A stretch of 64,000 nt of DNA from Bacillus sp. RAR_GA_16 (GTDB taxonomy: Bacteria > Bacillota > Bacilli > Bacillales > Guptibacillaceae): the NCBI RefSeq assembly GCF_020165985.1, contig NZ_JAIUKZ010000018.1:310001-374000 (forward strand), read 5' to 3'. A program made the translations under genes and the position numbers. The number at the start of each line of letters is the position of its first letter. Positions within the stretch are counted from its first letter, which is position 1. Shown one piece after another: positions 26,068 to 34,740 of this stretch. The notes beneath the pieces were generated by a model. That model saw only the letters and a program-made list of their open reading frames with translations, did no database searches and was not told the DNA's origin.

Positions 26068-26081
26068 ACCAGCACCCAGCA

Positions 26082-27416
26082 TTATTTTTTTACTAGACAT
26101 GCGATATAAAATCCATCCGTGCCAAAATAATGTGGTAGAAGCTGTAGCTGTCCACCTTCACAATACTCTGCGACTTTCTCAGGCAATCGGTTGGAGAGTG
26201 TTTCATCTAACGAAAATTCAGGATGCTCTTCCAAAAATTGTTTTACCACTTCCTGGTTTTCTGCTCCTTCTATTGTACACGTACTGTAAACCAATTTTCC
26301 ACCTGGTTTTAATAATGTGGCCTGAGCTTCAAGAATCGCTTTTTGTACAACGGTAATGCGATCGATATCCTCTTCCTTCTTCGACCATTTTATATCTGGT
26401 TTTCTCCTTAAAACACCGAAACCAGTACATGGAGCGTCAACGAGAATGCGGTCAAACGATTTCGCTTTAAATCGCTCAGCTACATTTCGACTATCGAGCG
26501 TTTCTGCTTCAATTGCACGTAAGCTCAAACGTTGTGCCTGCTTCTTAATTAATTTCACTTTATGAGCATGGAGATCAAGCGAATTCACGTGTCCTGAACC
26601 GTTTAGACGTTCCGCAATGTGCGTTGATTTGCCTCCAGGTGCCGCACACGCGTCAAGAACTTTCTGACCTGGCTCAACGCCTAACGCTCGTGCTACTAGC
26701 ATTGAACTTTCGTCTTGAATCGTTAAATCTCCACGCTTATAAACCTCTGTATCTAGTACCTTTCCATGAATGACTTTAATAGCATCTTCAGATAAACTTC
26801 CTGGGACTGCCTCTACGCCTTCTTTTGCAAGATCGTCAATCACTTGATTAACCGAAGATCGTGTCACATTCACACGAGCCGTTACATAAGGAGCAAGGAG
26901 GTTCTCTTCACACATTGCTTCCGTTGCTTCCACACCAAGCTGATCAATCCAACGCTGTACGAGCCAAAGTGGATGACTTTTTGCGATCGAGATACGCTCA
27001 GCTACATCTTCAATGGCATCAGGGTTTTTCAAACCTTTTCGTTGCGTATTGCGGAGAACGCCATTTACCATCCCGCTAATTCCTTTATGACCGCGTTTTT
27101 TAGCGATCTCAACAGCTTCATGAATGATCGCTCGGTCCGGTACGCGATCGAGATAAACCATTTGATAAAGCGAAAGTTGCAAGAGCGAAATCACCCATGT
27201 CTGCATTTTCTTACGATTTGTTAGAAAATCATCAAGGTAGAAATCGAGTGTATTCTTTCGCTGGATTGTACCGTAAACAATTTCTGTCAACAATCCAGTA
27301 TCTTTTCGACTTAGCTGATGCTTTTTAATCGTTTCGTTTAATAAAAGGTTGCTATACGCCTGGTTTTTATTAATTTTTTCAATAACATCAAGTGCTGCTT
27401 CTCTTACATTTGCCAT
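26082..27416 (-). CDS. rsmB: 16S rRNA (cytosine-967-C5)-methyltransferase RsmB
   Basis: RsmB (Sun, YloM) makes m5C967 in 16S rRNA. It is 444 aa from the ATG at 27416 (MANVREAALDVIEKINKN). That ATG lies one base past the fmt stop, and ten codons of apparent upstream frame fall inside fmt. An N-terminal NusB-like RNA-binding domain (about 1-130) precedes a SAM methyltransferase with DACAAPGGKSTHIAE, DAPCTGFGVLRRKPDIKW and the catalytic cysteine motif VYSTCTI. It belongs to the coaBC-priA-def-fmt-rsmB run. Confidence 0.97.
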   Translation of the reverse strand: MANVREAALDVIEKINKNQAYSNLLLNETIKKHQLSRKDTGLLTEIVYGTIQRKNTLDFYLDDFLTNRKKMQTWVISLLQLSLYQMVYLDRVPDRAIIHEAVEIAKKRGHKGISGMVNGVLRNTQRKGLKNPDAIEDVAERISIAKSHPLWLVQRWIDQLGVEATEAMCEENLLAPYVTARVNVTRSSVNQVIDDLAKEGVEAVPGSLSEDAIKVIHGKVLDTEVYKRGDLTIQDESSMLVARALGVEPGQKVLDACAAPGGKSTHIAERLNGSGHVNSLDLHAHKVKLIKKQAQRLSLRAIEAETLDSRNVAERFKAKSFDRILVDAPCTGFGVLRRKPDIKWSKKEEDIDRITVVQKAILEAQATLLKPGGKLVYSTCTIEGAENQEVVKQFLEEHPEFSLDETLSNRLPEKVAEYCEGGQLQLLPHYFGTDGFYIACLVKK

Positions 27417-27417
27417 A

Positions 27418-28356
27418 CTATTCACCAAATCTCTCATTTTTCTCAAATGTTCTGCCTTGTAAATACTGGGCAGACGTCATGCGCTTTTTCCCTGCTGGTT
27501 GGATTTCCGTTAACTTAATGGCTGTCGTATTTCCTGTCGCTACGACAGGACCATCCGCATCTGTGTAAAGAACAGATCCCGGTTCAGCACTTTCAGCACT
27601 TTCGATTTTCTCTCCCCACCAAACCTTCATCACTTTGCCACCGTAGTGTGTGAATGCAACGGGCCACGGATGTAAACCACGGATCTGGTTATAAATTTCT
27701 TCACCAGTCTTTGTCCAGTCAATTTTCTCCTGCTCACGTTTAATATTCGGGGCAAACGTTGCCTCTTCGTCATTTTGCTTCACTGGGGTTAACTCATGAT
27801 CAAGAAGCTTTGGCAACGTTTCTTTCAAAAGCTTTGATCCAGACGCGCTTAGTTTATCATGAAGACTTCCAGTATGATCACGTTCTTCAATTGGAACGAT
27901 GGACTGAGTTAAAATATCGCCCGCATCTAGTTTTTCTACCATATACATGATCGTAATGCCCGTTTCTTTCTTGCCTTGTAGAATCGAATAATGAATCGGT
28001 GCCCCGCCACGAAGTTCCGGTAACAATGACGCGTGCACATTAATGCAACCGTGCTTCGGTGCATCGAGAAGCTGTTTTGGAAGGATTTGTCCAAAAGCTG
28101 CTGTTACAATTAATTCAGGATTTAAATCTAGAATCGGCTGAAGTTGAGCAGGATCTTTCACTTTCTCAGGCTGGAGCACGGGAAGCCCATGTTTTTCAGC
28201 CGCTACCTTAACTGGCGGAGGCGTAAGTACTCTTTTTCTACCCTTAGGACGATCAGGCTGTGTCACAACACCAACGATCTCATAACCTTCCTCTACCAAC
28301 ATATCAAGTACCGGAACTGAAAAATCTGGTGTGCCCATAAAAACGATTTTTGTCAT
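27418..28356 (-). CDS. fmt: Methionyl-tRNA formyltransferase
   Basis: Fmt formylates initiator Met-tRNA using 10-formyl-tetrahydrofolate. The 312-aa product begins at the ATG at 28356 ([20 protein letters not shown]), one base after the def stop; longer readings would lie inside def. The formyl-transferase domain shows [22 protein letters not shown] and a conserved Asp in [10 protein letters not shown]; the C-terminal OB-like domain (about 205-312) binds tRNA. Def, which removes the formyl group, is immediately upstream, the classic def-fmt pair. Confidence 0.98.
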   Translation of the reverse strand: MTKIVFMGTPDFSVPVLDMLVEEGYEIVGVVTQPDRPKGRKRVLTPPPVKVAAEKHGLPVLQPEKVKDPAQLQPILDLNPELIVTAAFGQILPKQLLDAPKHGCINVHASLLPELRGGAPIHYSILQGKKETGITIMYMVEKLDAGDILTQSIVPIEERDHTGSLHDKLSASGSKLLKETLPKLLDHELTPVKQNDEEATFAPNIKREQEKIDWTKTGEEIYNQIRGLHPWPVAFTHYGGKVMKVWWGEKIESAESAEPGSVLYTDADGPVVATGNTTAIKLTEIQPAGKKRMTSAQYLQGRTFEKNERFGE

Positions 28357-28357
28357 G

Positions 28358-28837
28358 TTATTCACGCTCTCCTTCCTGTTCAGGGTCAACATAACGAATC
28401 ACTTTCTCTGTAAAGAGTACGCCGTGAAGGTGATCAATTTCATGTTGGATTGCTCGTGCAAAGAAGCCTTCTGCTTTCAATTTAAATTCTTTACCGAAAC
28501 GATTTTGCGCTTTTAAGGTAATCGTATAAGGGCGCTCGACTTCTCCATATAAACCCGGAAAGCTTAAGCAACCTTCAAGATCGACTTCTGCTTTTCCGGA
28601 AGATTTAACAATCGTTGGGTTGATTAGTTCTAACGCCTCTTCTTCTCTCGTATCAACAACGGCAACTTGTTTTGGAATACCGATTTGTGGTGCAGCAAGC
28701 CCAACGCCATCTGCAGCATACATCGTTTCAAACATATCATCGAGTAGCTGGTGCAAGTCTTTATTAAAATCCTCTACTGGATCACATTCAACTTCGAGCA
28801 CCTCGTTTGGGTGCATCACAATTTCTCTAATAGCCAT
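28358..28837 (-). CDS. def: Peptide deformylase
   Basis: Def removes the N-formyl group from new proteins. The 159-aa protein from the ATG at 28837 has AGGGAG upstream; an in-frame start eight codons earlier overlaps that site. The three catalytic motifs are present: [10 protein letters not shown] (about 42-51), EGCLSFPG (cysteine metal ligand) and QHEIDHLHG (HExxH). It has the short type-1 form like B. subtilis DefA. It follows priA by 23 nt and leads directly into fmt. Confidence 0.97.
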   Translation of the reverse strand: MAIREIVMHPNEVLEVECDPVEDFNKDLHQLLDDMFETMYAADGVGLAAPQIGIPKQVAVVDTREEEALELINPTIVKSSGKAEVDLEGCLSFPGLYGEVERPYTITLKAQNRFGKEFKLKAEGFFARAIQHEIDHLHGVLFTEKVIRYVDPEQEGERE

Positions 28838-28860
28838 GTGTATTCTCCCTTTCACATTCA

Positions 28861-31263
28861 CTACATCATCATATAAGGTTGTGTATCAATGGATATTTGT
28901 AATCCTCCACGACTAATTTCCTTTGAAAAATGCTTTTGAATTTCTTTTAAATAATGTGTTAAATTCGGTTCAGTTTTGTATTTTATCATGCATTGATAGC
29001 GATATCTATCTTTGATCCGTGGAATAGGTGATGCAACCGGCCCTAATACAACACTCGGTTTTGATAACTGATCTTTTAAATATCCTGCAATTTTCTCTGT
29101 TACATCAACTGTTTTCGTTAATTCTTCATGAGAAACGTTTACCATGGCCAAAAAATAAAATGGCGGATAGCCGAATTGTTTCCGAGTAATCATTTCCCGC
29201 TGATAAAAAGACTGATAGTCGTGTTCGGCAGCCATTTCAATGCTGTAATGTTCTGGTGTATAGGATTGAACAATGACTTCACCTGGTAACAAATGACGAC
29301 CTGCGCGTCCACTTACTTGTGTTAGCAGTTGGAACGTTTTCTCAGACGCTCGGAAGTCAGGAATATGAAGCATGGCATCGCCTGCTAATACGCCAACGAG
29401 CGTGACGTTTGGAAAATCTAGACCTTTCGCAATCATCTGAGTTCCAAGTAAAATATCGGCTTTTCCTTCTCCGAATTGATTTAAAAGCTTTTCGTGTGAC
29501 CCTTTTCGTCTTGTTGTATCAACATCCATTCGGACTACCCTTGCTTCCGGAAGGATTTTAGTCAATTCCTCTTCTACTCGCTGTGTTCCCGTACCAAAAA
29601 AGCGGATATGCTCACTTTCACACTCTGGACATTGAGTTGGAAAACGTTCTTCATGACCACAATAGTGACAGCGCATTGTTCCGTTGATTTTGTGATACGT
29701 TAAGCTAATGTCACAGTGAGGACATTCGGCTACATACCCGCAGTCACGACACATCACGAAAGTGGAATAACCTCTTCGATTTAAAAAGAGCACGGTTTGC
29801 TCTTTCTTTTCTAGTCGGTCTTTCAGCTTATCGTAAAGGTCGTTCGAGAACATTGATCTGTTCCCCGCTCGTAATTCTTCTCGCATATCAACGATCGCTA
29901 CAGCTGGCATCGCCTGTTTGTTCACGCGATCTAGTAATTCAAGAAGAGTATAGACACCTTTCGATGCGCGTGCGTAGGATTCGAGTGATGGCGTAGCACT
30001 GCCAAGCACCACGGGGCATTTATAATGCTCTCCGCGCTTAATAGCCACATCTCTCGCATGATAGCGTGGGTTTTCTTCTTGCTTGTAACTACTTTCATGT
30101 TCTTCATCAATGATAATAATGCCAAGGTTTGTAAAAGGTGCAAAAACTGCTGAGCGTGCCCCTACAACGACTTTCACTTCTTTCCGATGAATTTTTCGCC
30201 ATTCATCATATTTTTCTCCCCGCGAAAGTCCGCTATGTAACACGGCTACTTCTGATCCAAATCGACTTTTAAACCTGGTCACCATTTGTGGTGTTAATGA
30301 GATTTCTGGAACAAGCACAATTGCTTCTTTCCCTTGCTCGAGAACGCGATGAATCGATTGCAAATAAATTTCTGTCTTCCCGCTTCCGGTTACACCGTGA
30401 ATGAGAAACGTCTCATGATGGTGCTCGTTAATACTTTTCAGAATCGGTTTGATCGCTTGTTCTTGAAGGTCAGTTAACTCAAGTGCCGTTGATGGGGTAA
30501 ATTCACGGTTCTTATACGGATCGCGGTATAGCTCTACTTCTTCTTCTTTTAATATTCCTTTTGTAACTAGTGATTTGATCGTTGAACGCGTTGTATCAAG
30601 CATGTCCATAAGTTCTTTATACGAAACAGCGCCTTCTTGCTCGATAAAATGTGTGATGATTTCCTGCTGCTTCAACGCACGATTTCCCATCTTATCCTTT
30701 TCCGCTTGAAGCTCTTCCTTTGAAAGTGCCGCCGATACAGAAAGAATGGTTTTAGGCGCTGTTTTCTCTTTTACATCGTACCGAACTTCAAGTTCATCAT
30801 TTTTGATCGCACGATTTAATTCTTTATGACTAAAATGCGAAAGAAAATCGTCCCACTTTATTCCATTAGAAGCAAATACCATCCTGTACCACTGAGCCTC
30901 TTCATTTACACGATTTCCAAGAACAACGGTTTTCGTTACATTTGCTTTCATTGCTGCAGGCAACATGGCCTGAAGGGCTGAAACCGCGTAACATAGTGTT
31001 TTTTTTGTCAACCAGAACCCGAGATCAAGTAATTCTTGCGTTAAGATAGGAGTAACATCTTTTACTTCGCTTAATTCTTTTAATTTGTCATGCTCCGATT
31101 CATTCGCTACTGAGATCACAAAACCCTGGATTTTTCGCGGGCCAAAAGGAACAACGACCCTCATGCCAGGTTCAATCATTTCTTCCCATTCTTTTGGAAT
31201 CGCATAATCAAACAGGCGATCAGTTTGATTCGCCGGTACATCGACTATGACTTTTGCAATCAT
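28861..31263 (-). CDS. priA: Primosomal protein N' (helicase PriA)
   Basis: PriA recognises arrested forks and reloads the replisome away from oriC. The 800-aa protein has the N-terminal DNA-binding domain, a winged-helix region, helicase motifs GVTGSGKTEIYL (Walker A), DEEHESSYKQ (DEEH box) and LGSATPSLES, an eight-cysteine zinc region (CRDCGYVAECPHC then CHYCGHEERFPTQCPEC, about 510-550) and a second helicase lobe with SGRAGRH. Length is close to B. subtilis (805 aa). The ATG overlaps the coaBC stop by four bases. Confidence 0.98.
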   Translation of the reverse strand: MIAKVIVDVPANQTDRLFDYAIPKEWEEMIEPGMRVVVPFGPRKIQGFVISVANESEHDKLKELSEVKDVTPILTQELLDLGFWLTKKTLCYAVSALQAMLPAAMKANVTKTVVLGNRVNEEAQWYRMVFASNGIKWDDFLSHFSHKELNRAIKNDELEVRYDVKEKTAPKTILSVSAALSKEELQAEKDKMGNRALKQQEIITHFIEQEGAVSYKELMDMLDTTRSTIKSLVTKGILKEEEVELYRDPYKNREFTPSTALELTDLQEQAIKPILKSINEHHHETFLIHGVTGSGKTEIYLQSIHRVLEQGKEAIVLVPEISLTPQMVTRFKSRFGSEVAVLHSGLSRGEKYDEWRKIHRKEVKVVVGARSAVFAPFTNLGIIIIDEEHESSYKQEENPRYHARDVAIKRGEHYKCPVVLGSATPSLESYARASKGVYTLLELLDRVNKQAMPAVAIVDMREELRAGNRSMFSNDLYDKLKDRLEKKEQTVLFLNRRGYSTFVMCRDCGYVAECPHCDISLTYHKINGTMRCHYCGHEERFPTQCPECESEHIRFFGTGTQRVEEELTKILPEARVVRMDVDTTRRKGSHEKLLNQFGEGKADILLGTQMIAKGLDFPNVTLVGVLAGDAMLHIPDFRASEKTFQLLTQVSGRAGRHLLPGEVIVQSYTPEHYSIEMAAEHDYQSFYQREMITRKQFGYPPFYFLAMVNVSHEELTKTVDVTEKIAGYLKDQLSKPSVVLGPVASPIPRIKDRYRYQCMIKYKTEPNLTHYLKEIQKHFSKEISRGGLQISIDTQPYMMM

Positions 31264-32468
31264 GAACGAGTCACGTCCAATCGCTTGACTTCATCGAGAA
31301 TGCGATTTGCTGCTTCATGCTTTGACTGAAGGGGGAGTTCAATGCGCTCGCCATCTCGGTGGAGTAGCGTCATGACATTCGTGTCTTTATCAAAACCTGC
31401 ACCTTCTGCCTTGATATTGTTTGCACAAATCAAATCCAAATTTTTCTTTACTAGTTTCTTTTGTGCATATTCATCCAACCGCTCCGACTCAGCCGCAAAG
31501 CCAACTAAAATTTGATTTTTCTTTTGCTGACCAAGAGTCCAGAGAATATCTTTCGTCCGCTCCATCTCGATGATCATTTCGTCATCAGATTTCTTCATTT
31601 TTTCTGAAGAAATGGTTGCAGGGCGATAATCAGCAACGGCCGCCGCCTTAATCACAATGTCAGCCGTTTCAGCTTCATGAAGGACAGACGTAAACATTTC
31701 CTCCGCCGTCACAACATCAATTCGTTTAATGCCTTGAGGTGTAGGAAGTGAGACAGGACCTGCTACTAAAGTGACGTCGGCACCACGGTTCGCCGCCTGT
31801 TCCGCTATAGCAAACCCCATTTTTCCAGAAGAGTAATTTGTAAAATAGCGCACAGGATCAACCGGTTCTCGCGTAGGACCTGCCGTGACGACTACTTTTT
31901 TTCCAGCTAAATCGTTCATACCCTCTTTAAAATACGTTTCTAACGTTGCCAGAATATCCTCAGGCTCCGCCATGCGTCCTTTACCGACATAGCCACATGC
32001 AAGCAACCCTTCTCCAGGCTCAAGGAAATGACAGCCGAACGAACGGAGGACGTCCATATTTTTCTTTACAGCAGGATGGTCGTACATGTGAACATTCATA
32101 GCTGGCGCTAACCATACAGGAGCTTGGGTAGCAAGTAACGTCGTTGACATCATATCGTCTGCGATCCCATTTGAAAGCTTCCCAATAATGTTAGCTGTAG
32201 CAGGCGCGATCAAAACGAGGTCTGCCCAGTCAGCTACGTCTATATGGGCCACTGATGTTGGGTCCTTTTCTTCAAAGGTATCCTTATAAATATCATTTCT
32301 GGAAAGCGTTTGAAACGTTAATGGTGTCACAAATTCTGTAGCTGATTTTGTCATTAACACCTTCACTTCTGCACCCGTTTGATAGAGCTTACTTGTAAGT
32401 GCCGCTGCCTTAAATACTGCAATACCACCACTTACACATAGCAAAATCTTCTTTCCCTTTAGACTCAT
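31260..32468 (-). CDS. coaBC: Bifunctional CoaBC (Dfp)
   Basis: CoaBC makes 4'-phosphopantetheine for coenzyme A: the C-terminal half joins phosphopantothenate to cysteine and the N-terminal flavin domain decarboxylates the product. The 402-aa protein shows the flavoprotein motifs SGGIAVFKA, APATANIIGK, PAMNVHMYDHPAV and the cysteine in GLLACGYVGKGRM, then the synthetase half from VVTAGPTREPVDPVRYFTNY with SSGKMG and KKNLDLICANN. The ATG at 32468 follows AAGGTG; a longer start three codons up is less well placed. It begins a new unit after the rpoZ terminator. Confidence 0.97.
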   Translation of the reverse strand: MSLKGKKILLCVSGGIAVFKAAALTSKLYQTGAEVKVLMTKSATEFVTPLTFQTLSRNDIYKDTFEEKDPTSVAHIDVADWADLVLIAPATANIIGKLSNGIADDMMSTTLLATQAPVWLAPAMNVHMYDHPAVKKNMDVLRSFGCHFLEPGEGLLACGYVGKGRMAEPEDILATLETYFKEGMNDLAGKKVVVTAGPTREPVDPVRYFTNYSSGKMGFAIAEQAANRGADVTLVAGPVSLPTPQGIKRIDVVTAEEMFTSVLHEAETADIVIKAAAVADYRPATISSEKMKKSDDEMIIEMERTKDILWTLGQQKKNQILVGFAAESERLDEYAQKKLVKKNLDLICANNIKAEGAGFDKDTNVMTLLHRDGERIELPLQSKHEAANRILDEVKRLDVTRS

Positions 32469-32532
32469 AAGTTTCACCTTCCGTCCAAATAGTTAACATA
32501 ATATAAATATCGTAAATAAACGTCTGCTCAAG

Positions 32533-32567
32533 AAAAAAATAACAACCTATTTTCATAGGTTGTTACT
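32533..32567 (-). terminator. Terminator after rpoZ
   Basis: AACAACCTAT and ATAGGTTGTT pair around GAAA on the minus strand, followed by ATTTTTTT. It closes the gmk-rpoZ unit before coaBC. Confidence 0.9.
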
Positions 32568-32573
32568 TTTCAC

Positions 32574-32780
32574 TCAGTCTTCTATCATGCCGTCTGCAAG
32601 TAGCTTACCATCAAGCACTTCTTCAAGTGCTTTACCAACAGCTTTTACTGACTGTGGACGATCCACGTAAACATTTCCTGTTTGTTGAATCGTGCGTGCA
32701 CGTTTTGCAGAAAGCGTTGCAAGGGTGTACTTTGAATCAATGCGGTCCATTAGTGAGTCAATCGATGGGTATAAAATCAT
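32574..32780 (-). CDS. rpoZ: RNA polymerase omega subunit
   Basis: Omega helps fold and assemble the beta-prime subunit. The 68-aa protein has the family signature [20 protein letters not shown] (about 5-24) and AKRARTIQ, and ends acidic. The ATG at 32780 has GGAGGTTTAATA upstream. It begins 2 nt after gmk, the conserved gmk-rpoZ pair, and is followed by a strong terminator. Confidence 0.96.
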   Translation of the reverse strand: MILYPSIDSLMDRIDSKYTLATLSAKRARTIQQTGNVYVDRPQSVKAVGKALEEVLDGKLLADGMIED

Positions 32781-32782
32781 TA

Positions 32783-33394
32783 TTAAACCTCCGTTACATT
32801 CTTATATTTATAGGCAAGACGATCACGTCTTAAGTGCTCTGCAGTAATAATAGCACGAATTCGCTCACAAGCTAATTCGACTTGATCATTTTCAACGATA
32901 TAATCGTATTCATCAATCAATTCGATCTCTTCTTTCGCAACGCCCATACGGTTATCAATTAGATCATTTGATTCCGTGCCGCGGTTAACAATGCGATTCC
33001 TAAGCTCTGTTAAGCTAGGAGGCATTAAGAAGATAAAAGCACCTTCTGGAAAATGTTTGCGAACTTGCTTCGCTCCTTGCACTTCAATTTCAAGCAGTAC
33101 GTCTTTTCCTGACTGCAGGGTTTCTTCTACATAGTCAACAGGCGTACCATAGTAATTGCCAACATAGTGGGCATACTCAAGCAGTTTATTATTTTCGATC
33201 ATATCCTCAAACTCTTCATGAGATTTAAAGAAATAATCGACGCCGTTCACTTCACCTTCACGCGGTTTGCGTGTCGTAACAGAAATGGAATACTGTACTT
33301 CATCCGCATTATGCATGAAAGCTTTTCTTACTGTGCCTTTTCCAACACCGGAAGGGCCAGAAAGAACAATTAACAATCCACGTTCTTTTTCCAT
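32783..33394 (-). CDS. gmk: Guanylate kinase
   Basis: Gmk phosphorylates GMP to GDP and sits at a control point for (p)ppGpp in Bacillus. The 203-aa protein has the P-loop [11 protein letters not shown] (about 10-20), the GMP-binding [18 protein letters not shown] and the lid segment with RIVNRGTES. The start at 33394 is chosen because GGAGG lies 7 nt upstream; the in-frame codon four residues earlier overlaps that site. It lies 22 nt after remA and is paired with rpoZ. Confidence 0.97.
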   Translation of the reverse strand: MEKERGLLIVLSGPSGVGKGTVRKAFMHNADEVQYSISVTTRKPREGEVNGVDYFFKSHEEFEDMIENNKLLEYAHYVGNYYGTPVDYVEETLQSGKDVLLEIEVQGAKQVRKHFPEGAFIFLMPPSLTELRNRIVNRGTESNDLIDNRMGVAKEEIELIDEYDYIVENDQVELACERIRAIITAEHLRRDRLAYKYKNVTEV

Positions 33395-33416
33395 ACTAAC
33401 CTCCACTTTATAGATG

Positions 33417-33677
33417 CTACTCGTCAGAAAGCTCGTCTTTGTTCACAAGACGCTGAGCGACTGTTTCAGGCTGGACTGCCGAAAGAATGACGTGGTCACT
33501 ATCAGAAATAATAACTGCACGCGTTCTTCTTCCATATGTTGCGTCCACAAGCATATTGCGGTCCCTTGCAACAGTGATAATTCGTTTGATTGGTGCCGAC
33601 TCTGGACTAACAATTGAAACAATTCGATTCGCATTCACAATGTTACCGAATCCGATATTGATTAATTTAATACTCAT
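33417..33677 (-). CDS. remA: Extracellular matrix regulator RemA
   Basis: RemA (YlzA) is a DNA-binding protein that activates biofilm matrix and osmoprotection genes in B. subtilis. The 86-aa protein matches the family across its length: [20 protein letters not shown] at the start, [20 protein letters not shown] in the middle and [20 protein letters not shown] near the end. It starts with ATG behind GGGAGG and lies upstream of gmk, as in B. subtilis. Target genes are not visible here. Confidence 0.93.
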   Translation of the reverse strand: MSIKLINIGFGNIVNANRIVSIVSPESAPIKRIITVARDRNMLVDATYGRRTRAVIISDSDHVILSAVQPETVAQRLVNKDELSDE

Positions 33678-33746
33678 GGTCGTTCCTCCCAGGAATCACG
33701 ATTCTATTTTTACACCAGTAAGGTGATTTTAAACAAAGCGCTCAGG

Positions 33747-34622
33747 CTATTCAATATTTTGAACCTGCTCACGAACCTTTTCCACTTCGCTCTTAAGATC
33801 AACCACATGCTGACTGATCTTATGGTGTTGAGACTTGGAACCGATCGTATTCAGCTCCCTATTGATTTCCTGCACTAAGAAATCAAGTTTCCTTCCTACG
33901 ACACCATCATTACTAAGAATATCATGGAATTGGTCGAGATGACTACGGAGCCTTATGATTTCTTCATCGATACTTGCTTTATCGGCAAGATAGGCTACTT
34001 CCGTTAGGATTCTAGCTTCATCAAGATCTTCTAACTCTTTAAATCCTTCAAGTTTCGCACGTATCCGCGCTTCAAATGCTGAAGTTCCTTCTTTTGAAAG
34101 AATAGAAATAGAAGTTAAGACGGTGGTCATTTCTTGAAGTTTGCTCCTAATATCTTGCTCAAGGGCTTCTCCTTCCACTTGTCGCATTTCTACAAGACGA
34201 TTGATCGCTACATTTAATGTGGCAAAAACCTCATGCTCAAGCTGATCAATCTGTTGCTCCTTCTCGATCACTTGGTAAACATCCATGTTTAAAAGCGTAG
34301 AAGCAGACAAATCATCTTGCAAATCGTATCGTTTAGAAGCTTGTTTTAAAATCGTTATGTATTGGTCGAGCAGATTCCAATCCACCTTCACATCCGATGA
34401 ACGGAAACCAGCTCCATCAATGGTTAAATAAAGTTCCACTTTCCCTCGCATAATGCTACGCTGAATGACTTGCTTCATTTTACCTTCAAGGTGATGGAGA
34501 GCTTTTGGCATGCGAAATGTACCATCGAAGTAACGATGGTTAACGGATTTTATTTCTACCGTTACGTGAATATCTTCACCCTCATGCGAGGCTCTTCCGA
34601 ATCCGGTCATACTCTTAACCAT
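33747..34622 (-). CDS. yloC: YicC/YloC family endoribonuclease
   Basis: YloC belongs to the YicC family, whose members have been described as endoribonucleases affecting RNA turnover. The 291-aa product starts at the ATG at 34622 (MVKSMTGFGRASHE), with GGATGTG upstream; its length equals that of B. subtilis YloC. The N-terminal half has VEIKSVNHRYFDGTFRMPK, the middle is helical and acidic, and the C-terminus has GRKLDFLVQEINRELNTIGS, the family's most conserved block. It leads the remA-gmk-rpoZ group and has an extended -10 promoter upstream. Confidence 0.9.
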   Translation of the reverse strand: MVKSMTGFGRASHEGEDIHVTVEIKSVNHRYFDGTFRMPKALHHLEGKMKQVIQRSIMRGKVELYLTIDGAGFRSSDVKVDWNLLDQYITILKQASKRYDLQDDLSASTLLNMDVYQVIEKEQQIDQLEHEVFATLNVAINRLVEMRQVEGEALEQDIRSKLQEMTTVLTSISILSKEGTSAFEARIRAKLEGFKELEDLDEARILTEVAYLADKASIDEEIIRLRSHLDQFHDILSNDGVVGRKLDFLVQEINRELNTIGSKSQHHKISQHVVDLKSEVEKVREQVQNIE

Positions 34623-34651
34623 ATTATCACATCCAATAGCTATTCTAACCA

Positions 34652-34679
34652 ATTGTACCACTTCATCAAACTGAAACAA
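34652..34679 (-). promoter_or_regulatory. Extended -10 promoter of yloC
   Basis: TGGTACAAT gives a TGn extended -10 with TACAAT, and a weak TTGTTT lies 16 nt upstream, about 30 nt before the yloC start on the minus strand. Confidence 0.55.
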
Positions 34680-34711
34680 AGGGATATCTCTTTCTGTTCA
34701 TCAATCTTAAA

Positions 34712-34740
34712 CAAAAAAACAGAGGGTCATTACCCTCTGT
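34712..34740 (-). terminator. Terminator after the P-type ATPase gene
   Basis: ACAGAGGGT and ACCCTCTGT pair around AATG on the minus strand, followed by seven T. It overlaps the last codons of the ATPase gene. Confidence 0.9.

Noticed and set aside
25698-26096. 132-aa plus-strand open frame over prpC
   Set aside because: Antisense to all PP2C motifs of prpC; the translated sequence has no recognisable domain.
26844-27224. 126-aa plus-strand open frame inside rsmB
   Set aside because: Antisense shadow of a complete and conserved methyltransferase gene; no supporting signals.
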